From Stramenopiles sp. TOSAG23-2 (taxonomy: Eukaryota; Sar), in assembly GCA_900128395.1 (NCBI GenBank), contig LT649683.1, forward strand, positions 1 through 16,205: a stretch of DNA of 16,205 nucleotides. Direction: 5' to 3'. The notes under the pieces were generated by a model. The model was not told where the DNA came from. It did not search any database and worked only from the letters and a program-made list of their open reading frames with translations. Positions 8,001-16,079 of the stretch are shown one piece after another. Every line of letters begins with the position of its first letter. Position 1 is the first letter of the stretch. The translations under genes were made by a program, and so were the position numbers.

Positions 8001-11000
8001 CTATATACCAGGTTTAACTACTGCATCTTCATCTCCATCTAACGATGGCAATTTACCATGTGCACCTAAAGTGCCTGATGCCCTTTTTGAAATCGCTTTA
8101 TGCATTGCACCGGCACCTCCTTCGTGTGCAGTAGCATTCATTGATTCAACATATTTTTCTATTAATTCAATATTAGCGGCTGGCCGTACCTCCACTTCTT
8201 CTCTAATATTTAAATTTTTTGAGCATTCTTTCAAAAACAAAGACACGGATCTATCACTTAATTCACGAAGGAAAAACAAAGTTTTCCGTTTTAAACATAC
8301 AAGTTGTGTATCTACTGTAGCTTTTACAGATTTTCTATGTGTGTATGAAATTGCATCTGGTATAATAAGAGATATTTGTCCAAAGTAATCACCTACATTA
8401 TATGTCACGTTTTCGTTTCCTTCCTCCTCATGAATCGACTTTAAGACTTCACACTGACCACGGACAACGAAATACATCGCTCTGCCGTAGCTTCCAGCGC
8501 GATATACCAGTTTGCCCTTTGGTATGACTACAGGGTGTAAAAATGGAAAAATAAATGCTATAAATCCCTCGTTGTTTCTTTCCATTTGAGTCAAAATTTT
8601 CACTCTTGCTAATGTTTTTTCTGCTAAAAAATTAAATACATCTCTTACAATGTAATGAGGAGCAGCGTATAAAATTTCACTTTCCCTAAATACAGATTTT
8701 GTTTCTATGTAGTAATTAAATTGCCGTCTGACGCCGCGCTGTCGATTCCGACTGTATTTTACATGCTGCATAAAGCCATCTAAAAGCTGCATGTCTTGTT
8801 TTTTCAATCTAGCTGCTGGGTCATAATTAATAACCAAATTCATAACACCGCCGATAACATATGCGAACACAATGGTTCCAAGAAGCTGTACAACGATGGT
8901 AATCGTTAATTCCATTGATTGCGTCAATTCTGGCGAGATGTCACCATATCCCACGGTCGTCATAGTGGTAAACGCCCAATACAAAGCAGCTATGTATCGC
9001 GTTCCTGCATCGATTTCTGAAAAACATAGCCATAAATCGTTGGCGGCTGTATAATTGCTATTGGCCATTCTTTCTGCTGGGGTATGATATGGCATATTTG
9101 GACAAAAGTACTCTTTTGGCCAACTGTTGATATTGGAATCCGTAACATCAGCTACGCCATAAAACAAACAGCCTTTTAAATGCGCAACGAAAGTCATTGC
9201 CAGGAAAAGTTTCACTAGTTTAATTACTGCGGGATTAATTGTTATCAAGTCTTCGTATTTACCAAAGAATGATCCTAGTTTTAACAATCGAAACAGTTTA
9301 AATAAACGAAATAGCCTCAGTACTCGCAGTATCTTAGTCGATCTAGCTGCGTTTGAAGTTTCGCCATTGTTTGCTGCTTGTATTACTAGGTCTAATGGAA
9401 ATGTTGCGAAGAAATCAATGAAAAACCATGTTTTAAAGTAATTTTTTGCTATGTTCTTATAGTCCGTAATCAAAGCCCCTTCTCCGTTGAAATATGCAGT
9501 AAAAAAATTTAAAATAATATCAGCCGTGAATAACAAGTCAATGACATAATTCATTATCAGAAAGATACCGGAACTTTCTGCATTAAAGGCTAAGCGGTAC
9601 GGGACTGTGATTACACTCCAGAATATCAAAAGGCCTTGGAACATGTCCCAAAGAATTTTTTGAACTCTTTCCGGATGTATGACTCTTTGTTCCTTCCACA
9701 ACTGCGTTTGGAATTCTTTTGGAGATAATGATCCTTGACGCCCCACTTTTCTTTGCGATGTTGGAGATTGTGGCTCTTCCATATTCAAGGAACTCGCACG
9801 CATTGGATTGTCCATATCAACCATTTCTAACCCCCCTTTCTCCGTATCTACCGTTAGACTTCCCTCCTCTCTGTCTGATTTCACAGATATGTCCGACGAA
9901 CGCCCAAATGCTTTGTCTTTCACCCGCTTCACCTGTTTTTCTTGCGCTACAGCCATTTTTGCTAGCTCGGTATGTAAATGTGGGTAACTGTAAAATAGTG
10001 ACGTAAGTATTTCTTTTTTCAAAAAAAATAATTCCGAAATATCATCTTCGCCAATTGCAGTTGTTGTGTATGCAACGTCATTCAGCACTGAATCGATACC
10101 GAAAATTTCTCCAGGTGTCAAATGCAACAGTTCGACCGAAAATCGTTTAATATTGCCATTCTCATCAATATTATTTGGATCGTCACAAAACACTCTTATT
10201 CGACCTTTTCTTAGAAAATAAATTTCAGTTCCATGTTCACCTTCTATATGCGCTTCCTCTGCTTCATTAAGGTAAGCGGGTTCTAAATTTTCAAGAAGCA
10301 TGACTTGGCATGAACGATCTAGGTTTCTGAACAACCTTGCAAATTGCTTTTTTACCTTCGTGTTTTCCTCTACTTCTAAAATCATATCATCACGAAGCGT
10401 ATCGTTCATCCTTTCAAGCATACTGTTAGTCTCGAAACATCCTTTAGTATTGTAGTAATACTTAAAATGCTTTTGCAACCTTCGTTTAATTGATTCCGGA
10501 AGTGCGCGGTCTCTAGCATAATCACGCACACGCTCAAGTTTATCTTTCGTAATTGAAGCTTGAATATCAAATGCTTCAAAAATTACTGTGATATTCCCAA
10601 CGAAGTAACCAAATATCGATGTGCCTATAAGCATGGCTATCATGACAAATATATGTTCTGGTATATTTGTTGGGCTAGCATTGACATCCCCATACCCAAC
10701 TGTGGTCATGGTAGTGAAAGCCCAATACATTGCTACTAAATATTTATCCCATGGATTTTCGAATTTGTCTACACCACTATCAGTAAGCCACTGCAGAGAT
10801 GTTTCTTGCATTTGAAAATTTGCAACCATTAAAAACACACATGCTAATAGATGCCCAACAAATGTTACTAGAACTATCATTTTAATTAAATCCATGGTGC
10901 TCTGTCCCATTAGCTCGTTTCCATCGCCTTTACTAAATAATTTTGCCATCTTCAACAAACGTGTTAACTTCAAAAGCCTCACCACTCGTAAAATACGCAA

Positions 11001-11669
11001 AAGTTTCCCAGATCGGGCAACACTTGAACTATTACTAGAGCCTCCCTCTAGAAACGGGACAATAACTTTATCAAAAGGTATTGTTGACAACAAGTCAACT
11101 GTAAACCAACCTTTAAGATACTCGTTTCTAATAACTCTGGGGTCCCATATTATTTCTCCATCCAAGTTGATCCACCCGGTTCTAAAATTAGCTATAATGT
11201 CTAGGGTAAACATAATATCAATGAAAAAACCCCAAGTCAACCATCCTATGTCAATCGCAGGTGAATCCGTTGCTATTCTCCAAGGCACTTCAATAACAGA
11301 AGCGATAATTAATACTCCCAGTACAAGATCCCAATATGTTTTTCTAGGATCCTTAGGATTGATATACCCTTTCGGTGTAGTTAAAAGTTCTGCATCATCG
11401 TCCTGGAAATCCTCCAATATTATATCATGTGTTTTTTTTTCATGTCTCCTTGCTTTCTCTATAAGGTCGCTGTCGTGTTTTGAATGCGTACTATCGTATT
11501 CATTATTATCTTCATCTGCTTCTACATCTTCCGCACTTTCTTCTTTAAGATTTAGCCCTGCACGCGCCCGTGCAGCTGCTTGTCGTTCCTTCGTATTACC
11601 TGCTTTACTCTTATCTTGCCTAGCATGGCGCAGCTGTTCGTTTTTTTTCTGTTGCGATAGAGACAACAT
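8001..11669 (-). CDS. tandem two-repeat voltage-sensor K+ channel with two cyclic-nucleotide-binding-like domains
   Basis: 1222 residues containing two complete CNG/KCNH-type channel units in one chain. Unit 1: S1 about 112-134, S2 143-162, S3 185-205, S4 219-245 with Arg/Lys every third residue (R219 to K243), S5 262-284, pore TTVGYGD (322-328), S6 336-366, C-linker, CNBD 455-575. Unit 2: S1 673-695, S2 703-724, S3 745-766, S4 776-797, S5 813-838, pore TTVGYGD (904-910), S6 917-947, C-linker, CNBD 1025-1145. The TVGYGD filters indicate K+ selectivity; regular S4 charges and S2/S3 acids indicate voltage sensing. Two such chains should make one four-unit pore. Both CNBDs lack the usual Glu and clear Arg of the cyclic-nucleotide pocket, so ligand gating is doubtful. 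The Ser-rich linker (585-655) holds RASS and RQGS, possible phosphosites. The start is the first ATG after an in-frame TAA; TAG stop. Confidence 0.94.
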   Translation of the reverse strand: MLSLSQQKKNEQLRHARQDKSKAGNTKERQAAARARAGLNLKEESAEDVEADEDNNEYDSTHSKHDSDLIEKARRHEKKTHDIILEDFQDDDAELLTTPKGYINPKDPRKTYWDLVLGVLIIASVIEVPWRIATDSPAIDIGWLTWGFFIDIMFTLDIIANFRTGWINLDGEIIWDPRVIRNEYLKGWFTVDLLSTIPFDKVIVPFLEGGSSNSSSVARSGKLLRILRVVRLLKLTRLLKMAKLFSKGDGNELMGQSTMDLIKMIVLVTFVGHLLACVFLMVANFQMQETSLQWLTDSGVDKFENPWDKYLVAMYWAFTTMTTVGYGDVNASPTNIPEHIFVMIAMLIGTSIFGYFVGNITVIFEAFDIQASITKDKLERVRDYARDRALPESIKRRLQKHFKYYYNTKGCFETNSMLERMNDTLRDDMILEVEENTKVKKQFARLFRNLDRSCQVMLLENLEPAYLNEAEEAHIEGEHGTEIYFLRKGRIRVFCDDPNNIDENGNIKRFSVELLHLTPGEIFGIDSVLNDVAYTTTAIGEDDISELFFLKKEILTSLFYSYPHLHTELAKMAVAQEKQVKRVKDKAFGRSSDISVKSDREEGSLTVDTEKGGLEMVDMDNPMRASSLNMEEPQSPTSQRKVGRQGSLSPKEFQTQLWKEQRVIHPERVQKILWDMFQGLLIFWSVITVPYRLAFNAESSGIFLIMNYVIDLLFTADIILNFFTAYFNGEGALITDYKNIAKNYFKTWFFIDFFATFPLDLVIQAANNGETSNAARSTKILRVLRLFRLFKLFRLLKLGSFFGKYEDLITINPAVIKLVKLFLAMTFVAHLKGCLFYGVADVTDSNINSWPKEYFCPNMPYHTPAERMANSNYTAANDLWLCFSEIDAGTRYIAALYWAFTTMTTVGYGDISPELTQSMELTITIVVQLLGTIVFAYVIGGVMNLVINYDPAARLKKQDMQLLDGFMQHVKYSRNRQRGVRRQFNYYIETKSVFRESEILYAAPHYIVRDVFNFLAEKTLARVKILTQMERNNEGFIAFIFPFLHPVVIPKGKLVYRAGSYGRAMYFVVRGQCEVLKSIHEEEGNENVTYNVGDYFGQISLIIPDAISYTHRKSVKATVDTQLVCLKRKTLFFLRELSDRSVSLFLKECSKNLNIREEVEVRPAANIELIEKYVESMNATAHEGGAGAMHKAISKRASGTLGAHGKLPSLDGDEDAVVKPGI

Positions 11670-11717
11670 CCTTCTACTTTCCTCACTATTATTTTATAAA
11701 TTTGACGATTACCAAGA

Positions 11718-11968
11718 CTGATAACAAAAAACAAAGCTGCTACTTTTTATGTATGAGTTCGTTTACAACTATCAAGATAATAAAATACTATTTCTTTTAA
11801 CAATGAAGTATTGAATACACTACTTTTCTTTATGTACTGTGTAAAATGACGATACTGGTATATGTATATAGATAAATATTTGAATCTACAATTATATCGT
11901 TTTGTGATTGTACTAAATATACAATAGTTACAATTATTAGATTATTTCAATTATAAACGTGAATGTAT

Positions 11969-12008
<40 letters not shown>

Positions 12009-12708
12009 TGTTAGTACCTTTTGCACATAGTAATAATAATAATAGTAGTAAAATAAGACAGTATTATCATTACGTAATAAACACTATTATATACCTGTAA
12101 AGTTAAAGAATTATAGTTATTTTTTTTATTGTAAAGCACTAAACCTGGTAAAATTTTACAACAACAAGAAATTTTAGATCTTTTTTAAGTCTGTACTTTA
12201 ACAAGTAGAAAACATGATAAGCCATCGATCTATACTGGATTTATTGGATAGTAAATGATTGTAAATATTTTTCGTATAAGTTGTATTATGTTCTTTTTAT
12301 TGCTTTTAGGATTGCCATGCTATCTTGAGGCTAGAATTTACTTATAATTTACTGATGTGTGATGTGTAGAGCATTTAGATACAACCACCAAAAAAAAAGA
12401 ATAAGTTGGAGTTGCCACATTGTTGGAATTGCATGGGTGTCACAAAAATATTACACTTTCAAATTCTATAATCAATCTACTAACAATGAAAATAAACAGT
12501 ATAATTTGCCAATTATTTAAACACTGGTATATACGAAAAATTAACGATCTCGTCGTTGCTTTGCTAAATTACAACATTATGCACAGGACGAAAAAATTAT
12601 TCATAGCAATGTAAAAAGGACCGGATAGATATAGTACTGTACAACATACAACATACAACAGACTAAAAAAGGCTGGGGAAAACTTAAACTAATACTATTC
12701 TCACTTAC
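11718..12708 (-). other. possible 5'UTR intron of the K+ channel gene
   Basis: On the minus strand a strong donor, GTAAGTGAG, begins at 12708. A strong acceptor (a T-rich tract ending GTTATCAG at 11718) lies 48 bases before the channel ATG. Together they would define a 991-base intron wholly in the 5'UTR. A second acceptor-like tract (TTTTTTCTGTTTTCCAG, ending 12726) lies just upstream of the donor. The sites match consensus well, but T-rich acceptors arise easily by chance in AT-rich DNA, and no coding sequence in this window is split. Confidence 0.25.
11973..12005. repeat. (TG)n microsatellite
   Basis: About sixteen uninterrupted TG units, followed by a degenerate TTTGTG. It lies upstream of the channel gene. 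Confidence 0.92.
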
Positions 12709-13279
12709 ACTACCAGGACTAAAACCTGGAAAACAGAAAAAAGAAAAAGAAACTAGAACAACATTTTTGATAGTGTTTGTATGATAATCTAATAAGTATA
12801 TAAAACCCACCTTCCGCCGTTATAATTTCTCGCTTTTGCTTGCGGCTGCTAAAAAAAAAAGTGATGAGTGATTTGAATTTTTAAAGTGGCTTGTAGTAGT
12901 GTCCCTAGTACAATGAACCTATTTACGTGATTGGCAACGCACCAATAAGCGATGGAAGATAAACTAGATATATATATATTATAGTATTCAAATGTATACA
13001 TGTAATTGTACAAACGGAAGGTAGACCTATTCGGAACTTAATAATAGATTCAATTAGTCAAATTAACATCAAGTCGTTGAAAAAATATTCGCATTTTCGT
13101 GAATTAGAAAGGATTATAGATCTCCGTTTGTAATACGTATATATCAGTGAAAGTAAAATTAAAAAGCTTTTACCAATTTTTAAAAGTTTTAAAAAAGAAA
13201 AGCAAACGAATTACTACGTAGAATTTTTGTCACATACATTATATAAATATAAATATATATACAAATATAATATATAATT

Positions 13280-15325
13280 ATGGAAAATCGAAACATACCT
13301 TTACCGCAAGCGAAAATTACAGAACTTAAATCCCTTATTGATAGTCACTTACGCTCACAAAATATTTACGGGCAAATAAGAGATTTTGTTAGGCAGGCTG
13401 CAAAAGGAGCCGATCCAACTAGCGACGATAACGGGTCAAACCAAACTGTCGTATTGGATGCTCTACGTGAAAAGGGTGTAATAGAAGAAGTTATCAAATC
13501 TATTAAACGCCCAAGGAATTTAGCCACACCAAGTTCCCTAATAGCATCTACTAGCGACGGTGTAGCCGATCAAGGTCAACTAGCCGATCTAACGCCAATA
13601 CCATCGCCTTTTAGACGCTTTCTTCACCTTCGAATTAATGGTGGACGAGCATTTGTAGACCACCTTGCCACCTCGGCAAATGATGAAATGGTTGGTAAAA
13701 AAGCACATTTTGTTCTTTTTGTTCATTTTCGAAATCAACGTTTTCGTTCACGGGCTGTGGAAGTATCGGTAGAGCCACAATTTGATGAATCCTTGCTATT
13801 AGATTTACAGCCTCCTGAATCAACTTCATTAATAGACTTGTCAGATGTATTAAAAATAGACGGTAAAATACACTTGGTGTTGGCTAGAATAATAACAGTT
13901 AGTGCTCTTGTAGGAGAAGAAAAAGCGGTAGTGGAAGATAAAGAGGTTGAACTTGTTGCCAGTTATGATATTGAATGGAAAAATGTTTTATCCTCTGGTG
14001 GAATGTCTATTCCAGCTGAGCTACTAGGTGCAGGTTCACAGGCAAAGATAAAGGTGCCCGTTGGCGTGTTAGACATGCGCTTGGACATAGTGCCTCTTCC
14101 AGAGACAAGTGTCAAAGCAGCGGATATCGCACGCGGATTGCGAGCAAAATCGATGCGAAAGCAAGAGTTACAAAGGCAATTTTTCCAGTACAGTCGTGTG
14201 TGGTGGAAAGAATATATTGATATAAGTCCTACGTTTAAGAATCGTTTAGTAAAGATATTTGCGGAGGATGAGTGGGGTGGACATAAGCCTGTTTGTTACT
14301 TTGTGCAACCGTTGCGTGCTGGGAGAGTATTAGATTCCCCAAGGCATGCGGCGAGGTTTGTTAGTTTGATACCATATACGAAGATTGAAGCAGTTGGTGC
14401 CGGTGCTGGCAGGGCAGAGATATGGCATACGTTCCATACGTTCCTATCGATGCGCAAAGGAGATTGCGAGGATCATGCAGTATTATTATGTTCATTGCTT
14501 CTTGGTTTCGGTTTAGACTCGTATGTATGCATCGGTACGGTAATTGATAATAATGAAAATGAACGCGATCATCTATGGGTGATGACACGAAGTGCTGGTA
14601 GGGGCAAAAGCTCCAAACGCATAGTGTTTTGGGAAAGTTTGACGGGGCAAAGGTATCCGCACAGAATTCAAGGTGGGAGTGGGAAAGATGATAAGTTAAG
14701 TGGCAATTCTAAAATGCCAAAATATGGTTCCATTGGATGTTGCTTCAATCATAAGAATTTCTATGCAAATAAGCAAGCCAGTGATGCAGTTTCACACTGT
14801 AATTTTAATTTTGAGGATAATAATTTATGGAAAAGTATGGATACAGAAATATTAATGGGTATAGAACATCAAGAACAAGTTCCATTGTGCCCGTCCACAG
14901 TTAATCATTTAGCAACGGAGGAAGCGTTAGAACGTGCCCTTCGTCCTATGATATCCGATTATAGACGATCAAGTTTGCGGCTAGGCACTCCATGGGATAA
15001 TGAATTAAGTTATCTATTAACACCAGCATTAGCAGCTTATGAAATGGAACGCTTAGCAGGGACACCTTTCGGTAATGAAGAGTTTCAACAAAGTATAAAA
15101 CGAAATGTACCAGAAGGCCATACTTTCCGTGGGTATCCAATAGTAGTCAATCAAAGGTCACCAACTAGGATCATGGAGTCTTTTAGACGGGCTCAAATAG
15201 CATCAGAAATTTTAAGTACGAGAGGTGACCAAGTCCATTTTGCTTTGAGAGTGAAAATATTTACATATCCGGAAGATGTTTCAGCGGTGTGGGTCATGTT
15301 GGCAGTTAAATTTAAGCCTAATTAA
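13280..15325 (+). CDS. CEP76: centrosomal protein of 76 kDa (CEP76)
   Basis: 681 residues, close to human CEP76 (659), collinear throughout. In animal cells CEP76 is a centriolar protein that limits centriole re-duplication; in a protist it should act at centrioles or basal bodies. The N-terminal helical region (1-75) has GQIRDFVRQA and LREKGVIEEV. A C2 domain covers about 115-270, with FLHLRINGGRAFVDHL and FRNQRFRSRAVE. A transglutaminase-like peptidase fold covers about 300-465, with PLRAGRVLDSPRHAARFV, KGDCEDHAVLLCSLLLGFG, DHLWVM and VFWESLTGQRY. The C-terminal conserved region holds GCCFNHKNFY, ELSYLLTPALAAYE, VPEGHTFRGYP and a closing RVKIFTYPEDVSAVWVML. C396, H431 and E452 occupy triad-like positions. 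The start is the first ATG after an in-frame TAA, A at -3. Single exon, TAA stop; divergent from the channel gene. Confidence 0.96.
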   Translation: MENRNIPLPQAKITELKSLIDSHLRSQNIYGQIRDFVRQAAKGADPTSDDNGSNQTVVLDALREKGVIEEVIKSIKRPRNLATPSSLIASTSDGVADQGQLADLTPIPSPFRRFLHLRINGGRAFVDHLATSANDEMVGKKAHFVLFVHFRNQRFRSRAVEVSVEPQFDESLLLDLQPPESTSLIDLSDVLKIDGKIHLVLARIITVSALVGEEKAVVEDKEVELVASYDIEWKNVLSSGGMSIPAELLGAGSQAKIKVPVGVLDMRLDIVPLPETSVKAADIARGLRAKSMRKQELQRQFFQYSRVWWKEYIDISPTFKNRLVKIFAEDEWGGHKPVCYFVQPLRAGRVLDSPRHAARFVSLIPYTKIEAVGAGAGRAEIWHTFHTFLSMRKGDCEDHAVLLCSLLLGFGLDSYVCIGTVIDNNENERDHLWVMTRSAGRGKSSKRIVFWESLTGQRYPHRIQGGSGKDDKLSGNSKMPKYGSIGCCFNHKNFYANKQASDAVSHCNFNFEDNNLWKSMDTEILMGIEHQEQVPLCPSTVNHLATEEALERALRPMISDYRRSSLRLGTPWDNELSYLLTPALAAYEMERLAGTPFGNEEFQQSIKRNVPEGHTFRGYPIVVNQRSPTRIMESFRRAQIASEILSTRGDQVHFALRVKIFTYPEDVSAVWVMLAVKFKPN

Positions 15326-15363
15326 AATAAAAAAATTACTTTTTTCGTAATGATATGCATATT

Positions 15364-15377
15364 TAAAGCTTTATGAT
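15364..15377 (+). repeat. 14-bp direct repeat flanking repeat copy 1, left
   Basis: TAAAGCTTTATGAT, identical to 15494-15507. The pair brackets the first 114-bp repeat, as a duplication at an insertion would, but the second repeat copy has no such flank. Confidence 0.75.
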
Positions 15378-15382
15378 TTTAA

Positions 15383-15496
15383 TTAATGCATAATTTATTT
15401 TTTAATTTACTCATGATAATTCCTACTCTCCAGAAAGAATACAATAACTGAGACAAATCTATCTCACTAAACTGAAAGATGGACAATGAATCGTAA
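15383..15496 (+). repeat. ~115-bp direct repeat, copy 1
   Basis: Matches 15696-15813 with three substitutions and three small indels; the last 60 bases (15437-15496) are identical in both. Near-identity in fast-evolving AT-rich spacer means a recent duplication or constraint. It contains ATGATAA (15413-15419) followed by two CTGA tetramers, loosely like snoRNA C and D boxes, but no terminal stem is visible. Confidence 0.9.
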
Positions 15497-15507
15497 AGCT
15501 TTATGAT
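15494..15507 (+). repeat. 14-bp direct repeat flanking repeat copy 1, right
   Basis: TAAAGCTTTATGAT, identical to 15364-15377. It overlaps the last three bases of the 114-bp repeat. Confidence 0.75.
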
Positions 15508-15695
15508 ATATATCTTATCATTAGATTTAATATTTTTATTTTAAAAAAAAATACAAAAATAAATATAATACCATATTATCATATTGGTATCTGCATATGC
15601 TAATATATATATATGATACGAACGCGTATAAAAAAAAAACAAAAGAAAATTAGTAAATTTTTATACATTCGTAATATATATATTATGAGATACTC

Positions 15696-15813
15696 TTAAT
15701 GCAATAACTTATTTTTTAATTTACTCTCATGATAATTCCTTACTCTCTAGAAGGAATACAATAACTGAGACAAATCTATCTCACTAAACTGAAAGATGGA
15801 CAATGAATCGTAA
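15696..15813 (+). repeat. ~115-bp direct repeat, copy 2
   Basis: Second copy, 313 bases downstream of the first in the same orientation. It has a perfect 7-bp inverted repeat (ATTCCTT and AAGGAAT) near 15734-15756, which copy 1 has lost through a deletion and a substitution, so copy 2 may be closer to the ancestral form. Confidence 0.9.
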
Positions 15814-15857
15814 CATTGCGATAAGAGTTCATTGAAATCCACAGAGTGTGCCAATAT

Positions 15858-16079
15858 TTAAAATTCTGACTGCATTTTTTTTAATGTAAATATTGAATAA
15901 AAAATTGTAGCCAGATTTATAAAACTGATAATTTTCAATAAAATCAAAATAATTACAACACAAACATAAATTGCAGGTTTCTTAGTTATAACAGATGCTA
16001 CCAACACTTGAAAATAAATAACGATGCATGCAATTACATATGCTTGTTTTGCATATGGTGGTGGTATCGCATTTAATGT
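15858..16079 (-). CDS. start-less membrane-protein frame, possible terminal exon or gene remnant (partial)
   Basis: 73 open codons on the minus strand ending TAA at 15858-15860, with no ATG near the beginning. The frame opens just after a TAG at 16080-16082, which could be the end of an intron. G+C is visibly higher than in the adjacent spacer. The predicted peptide begins TLNAIPPPYAKQAYVIACIV, then has two strongly hydrophobic stretches (about 14-31 and 36-66) separated by TKKP, and ends in a Lys-containing tail. I do not recognise the family; a faint resemblance to cornichon spacing (LN..P and P..Y) is too weak to use. A GTAACT at about 16134 could be the matching donor of a ~55-base intron, giving a phase-compatible upstream exon. 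Confidence 0.33.
   Translation of the reverse strand, partial: TLNAIPPPYAKQAYVIACIVIYFQVLVASVITKKPAIYVCVVIILILLKIISFINLATIFYSIFTLKKMQSEF

Larger units (their letters stand above)
11670..13279. promoter_or_regulatory. divergent spacer between the K+ channel and CEP76
   Basis: A 1.6-kb spacer, the longest in the window, that must hold both promoters. It contains a TG microsatellite, a TAA/TAG run near 12030-12050, splice-site-like signals on the minus strand, and a locally G+C-richer patch (about 12815-12850) that could lie near the channel's transcription start. A start-less plus-strand frame of about 69 codons ends at 12614; I recognise nothing in it. CEP76 has an in-frame TAA 9 bases upstream of its ATG. 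No tRNA, rRNA or further gene seen. Confidence 0.5.
15326..15857. other. 3' spacer after CEP76
   Basis: Very AT-rich. It holds two ~115-bp direct repeats, AT runs, and an ATACGAACGCGTATA-like motif near 15615-15629 that recalls the CG-centred motifs of the other 3' spacers. An AATAAA near 15558 could be a polyadenylation signal. No gene recognised. Confidence 0.5.

Noticed and set aside
10894-11721. 275-codon plus-strand frame
   Set aside because: It lies antisense to conserved S1-S5 of channel unit 1 and shows no domain of its own.
12420-12614. 64-codon plus-strand frame in the channel-CEP76 spacer
   Set aside because: It starts with TTG, has no recognisable motif, and its length is not surprising in a 1.6-kb spacer read in six frames.
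12601-12810. 69-codon minus-strand frame
   Set aside because: It starts with GTG and overlaps the splice-like tract; the apparent protein is a Phe/Ser-rich reading of a pyrimidine run.
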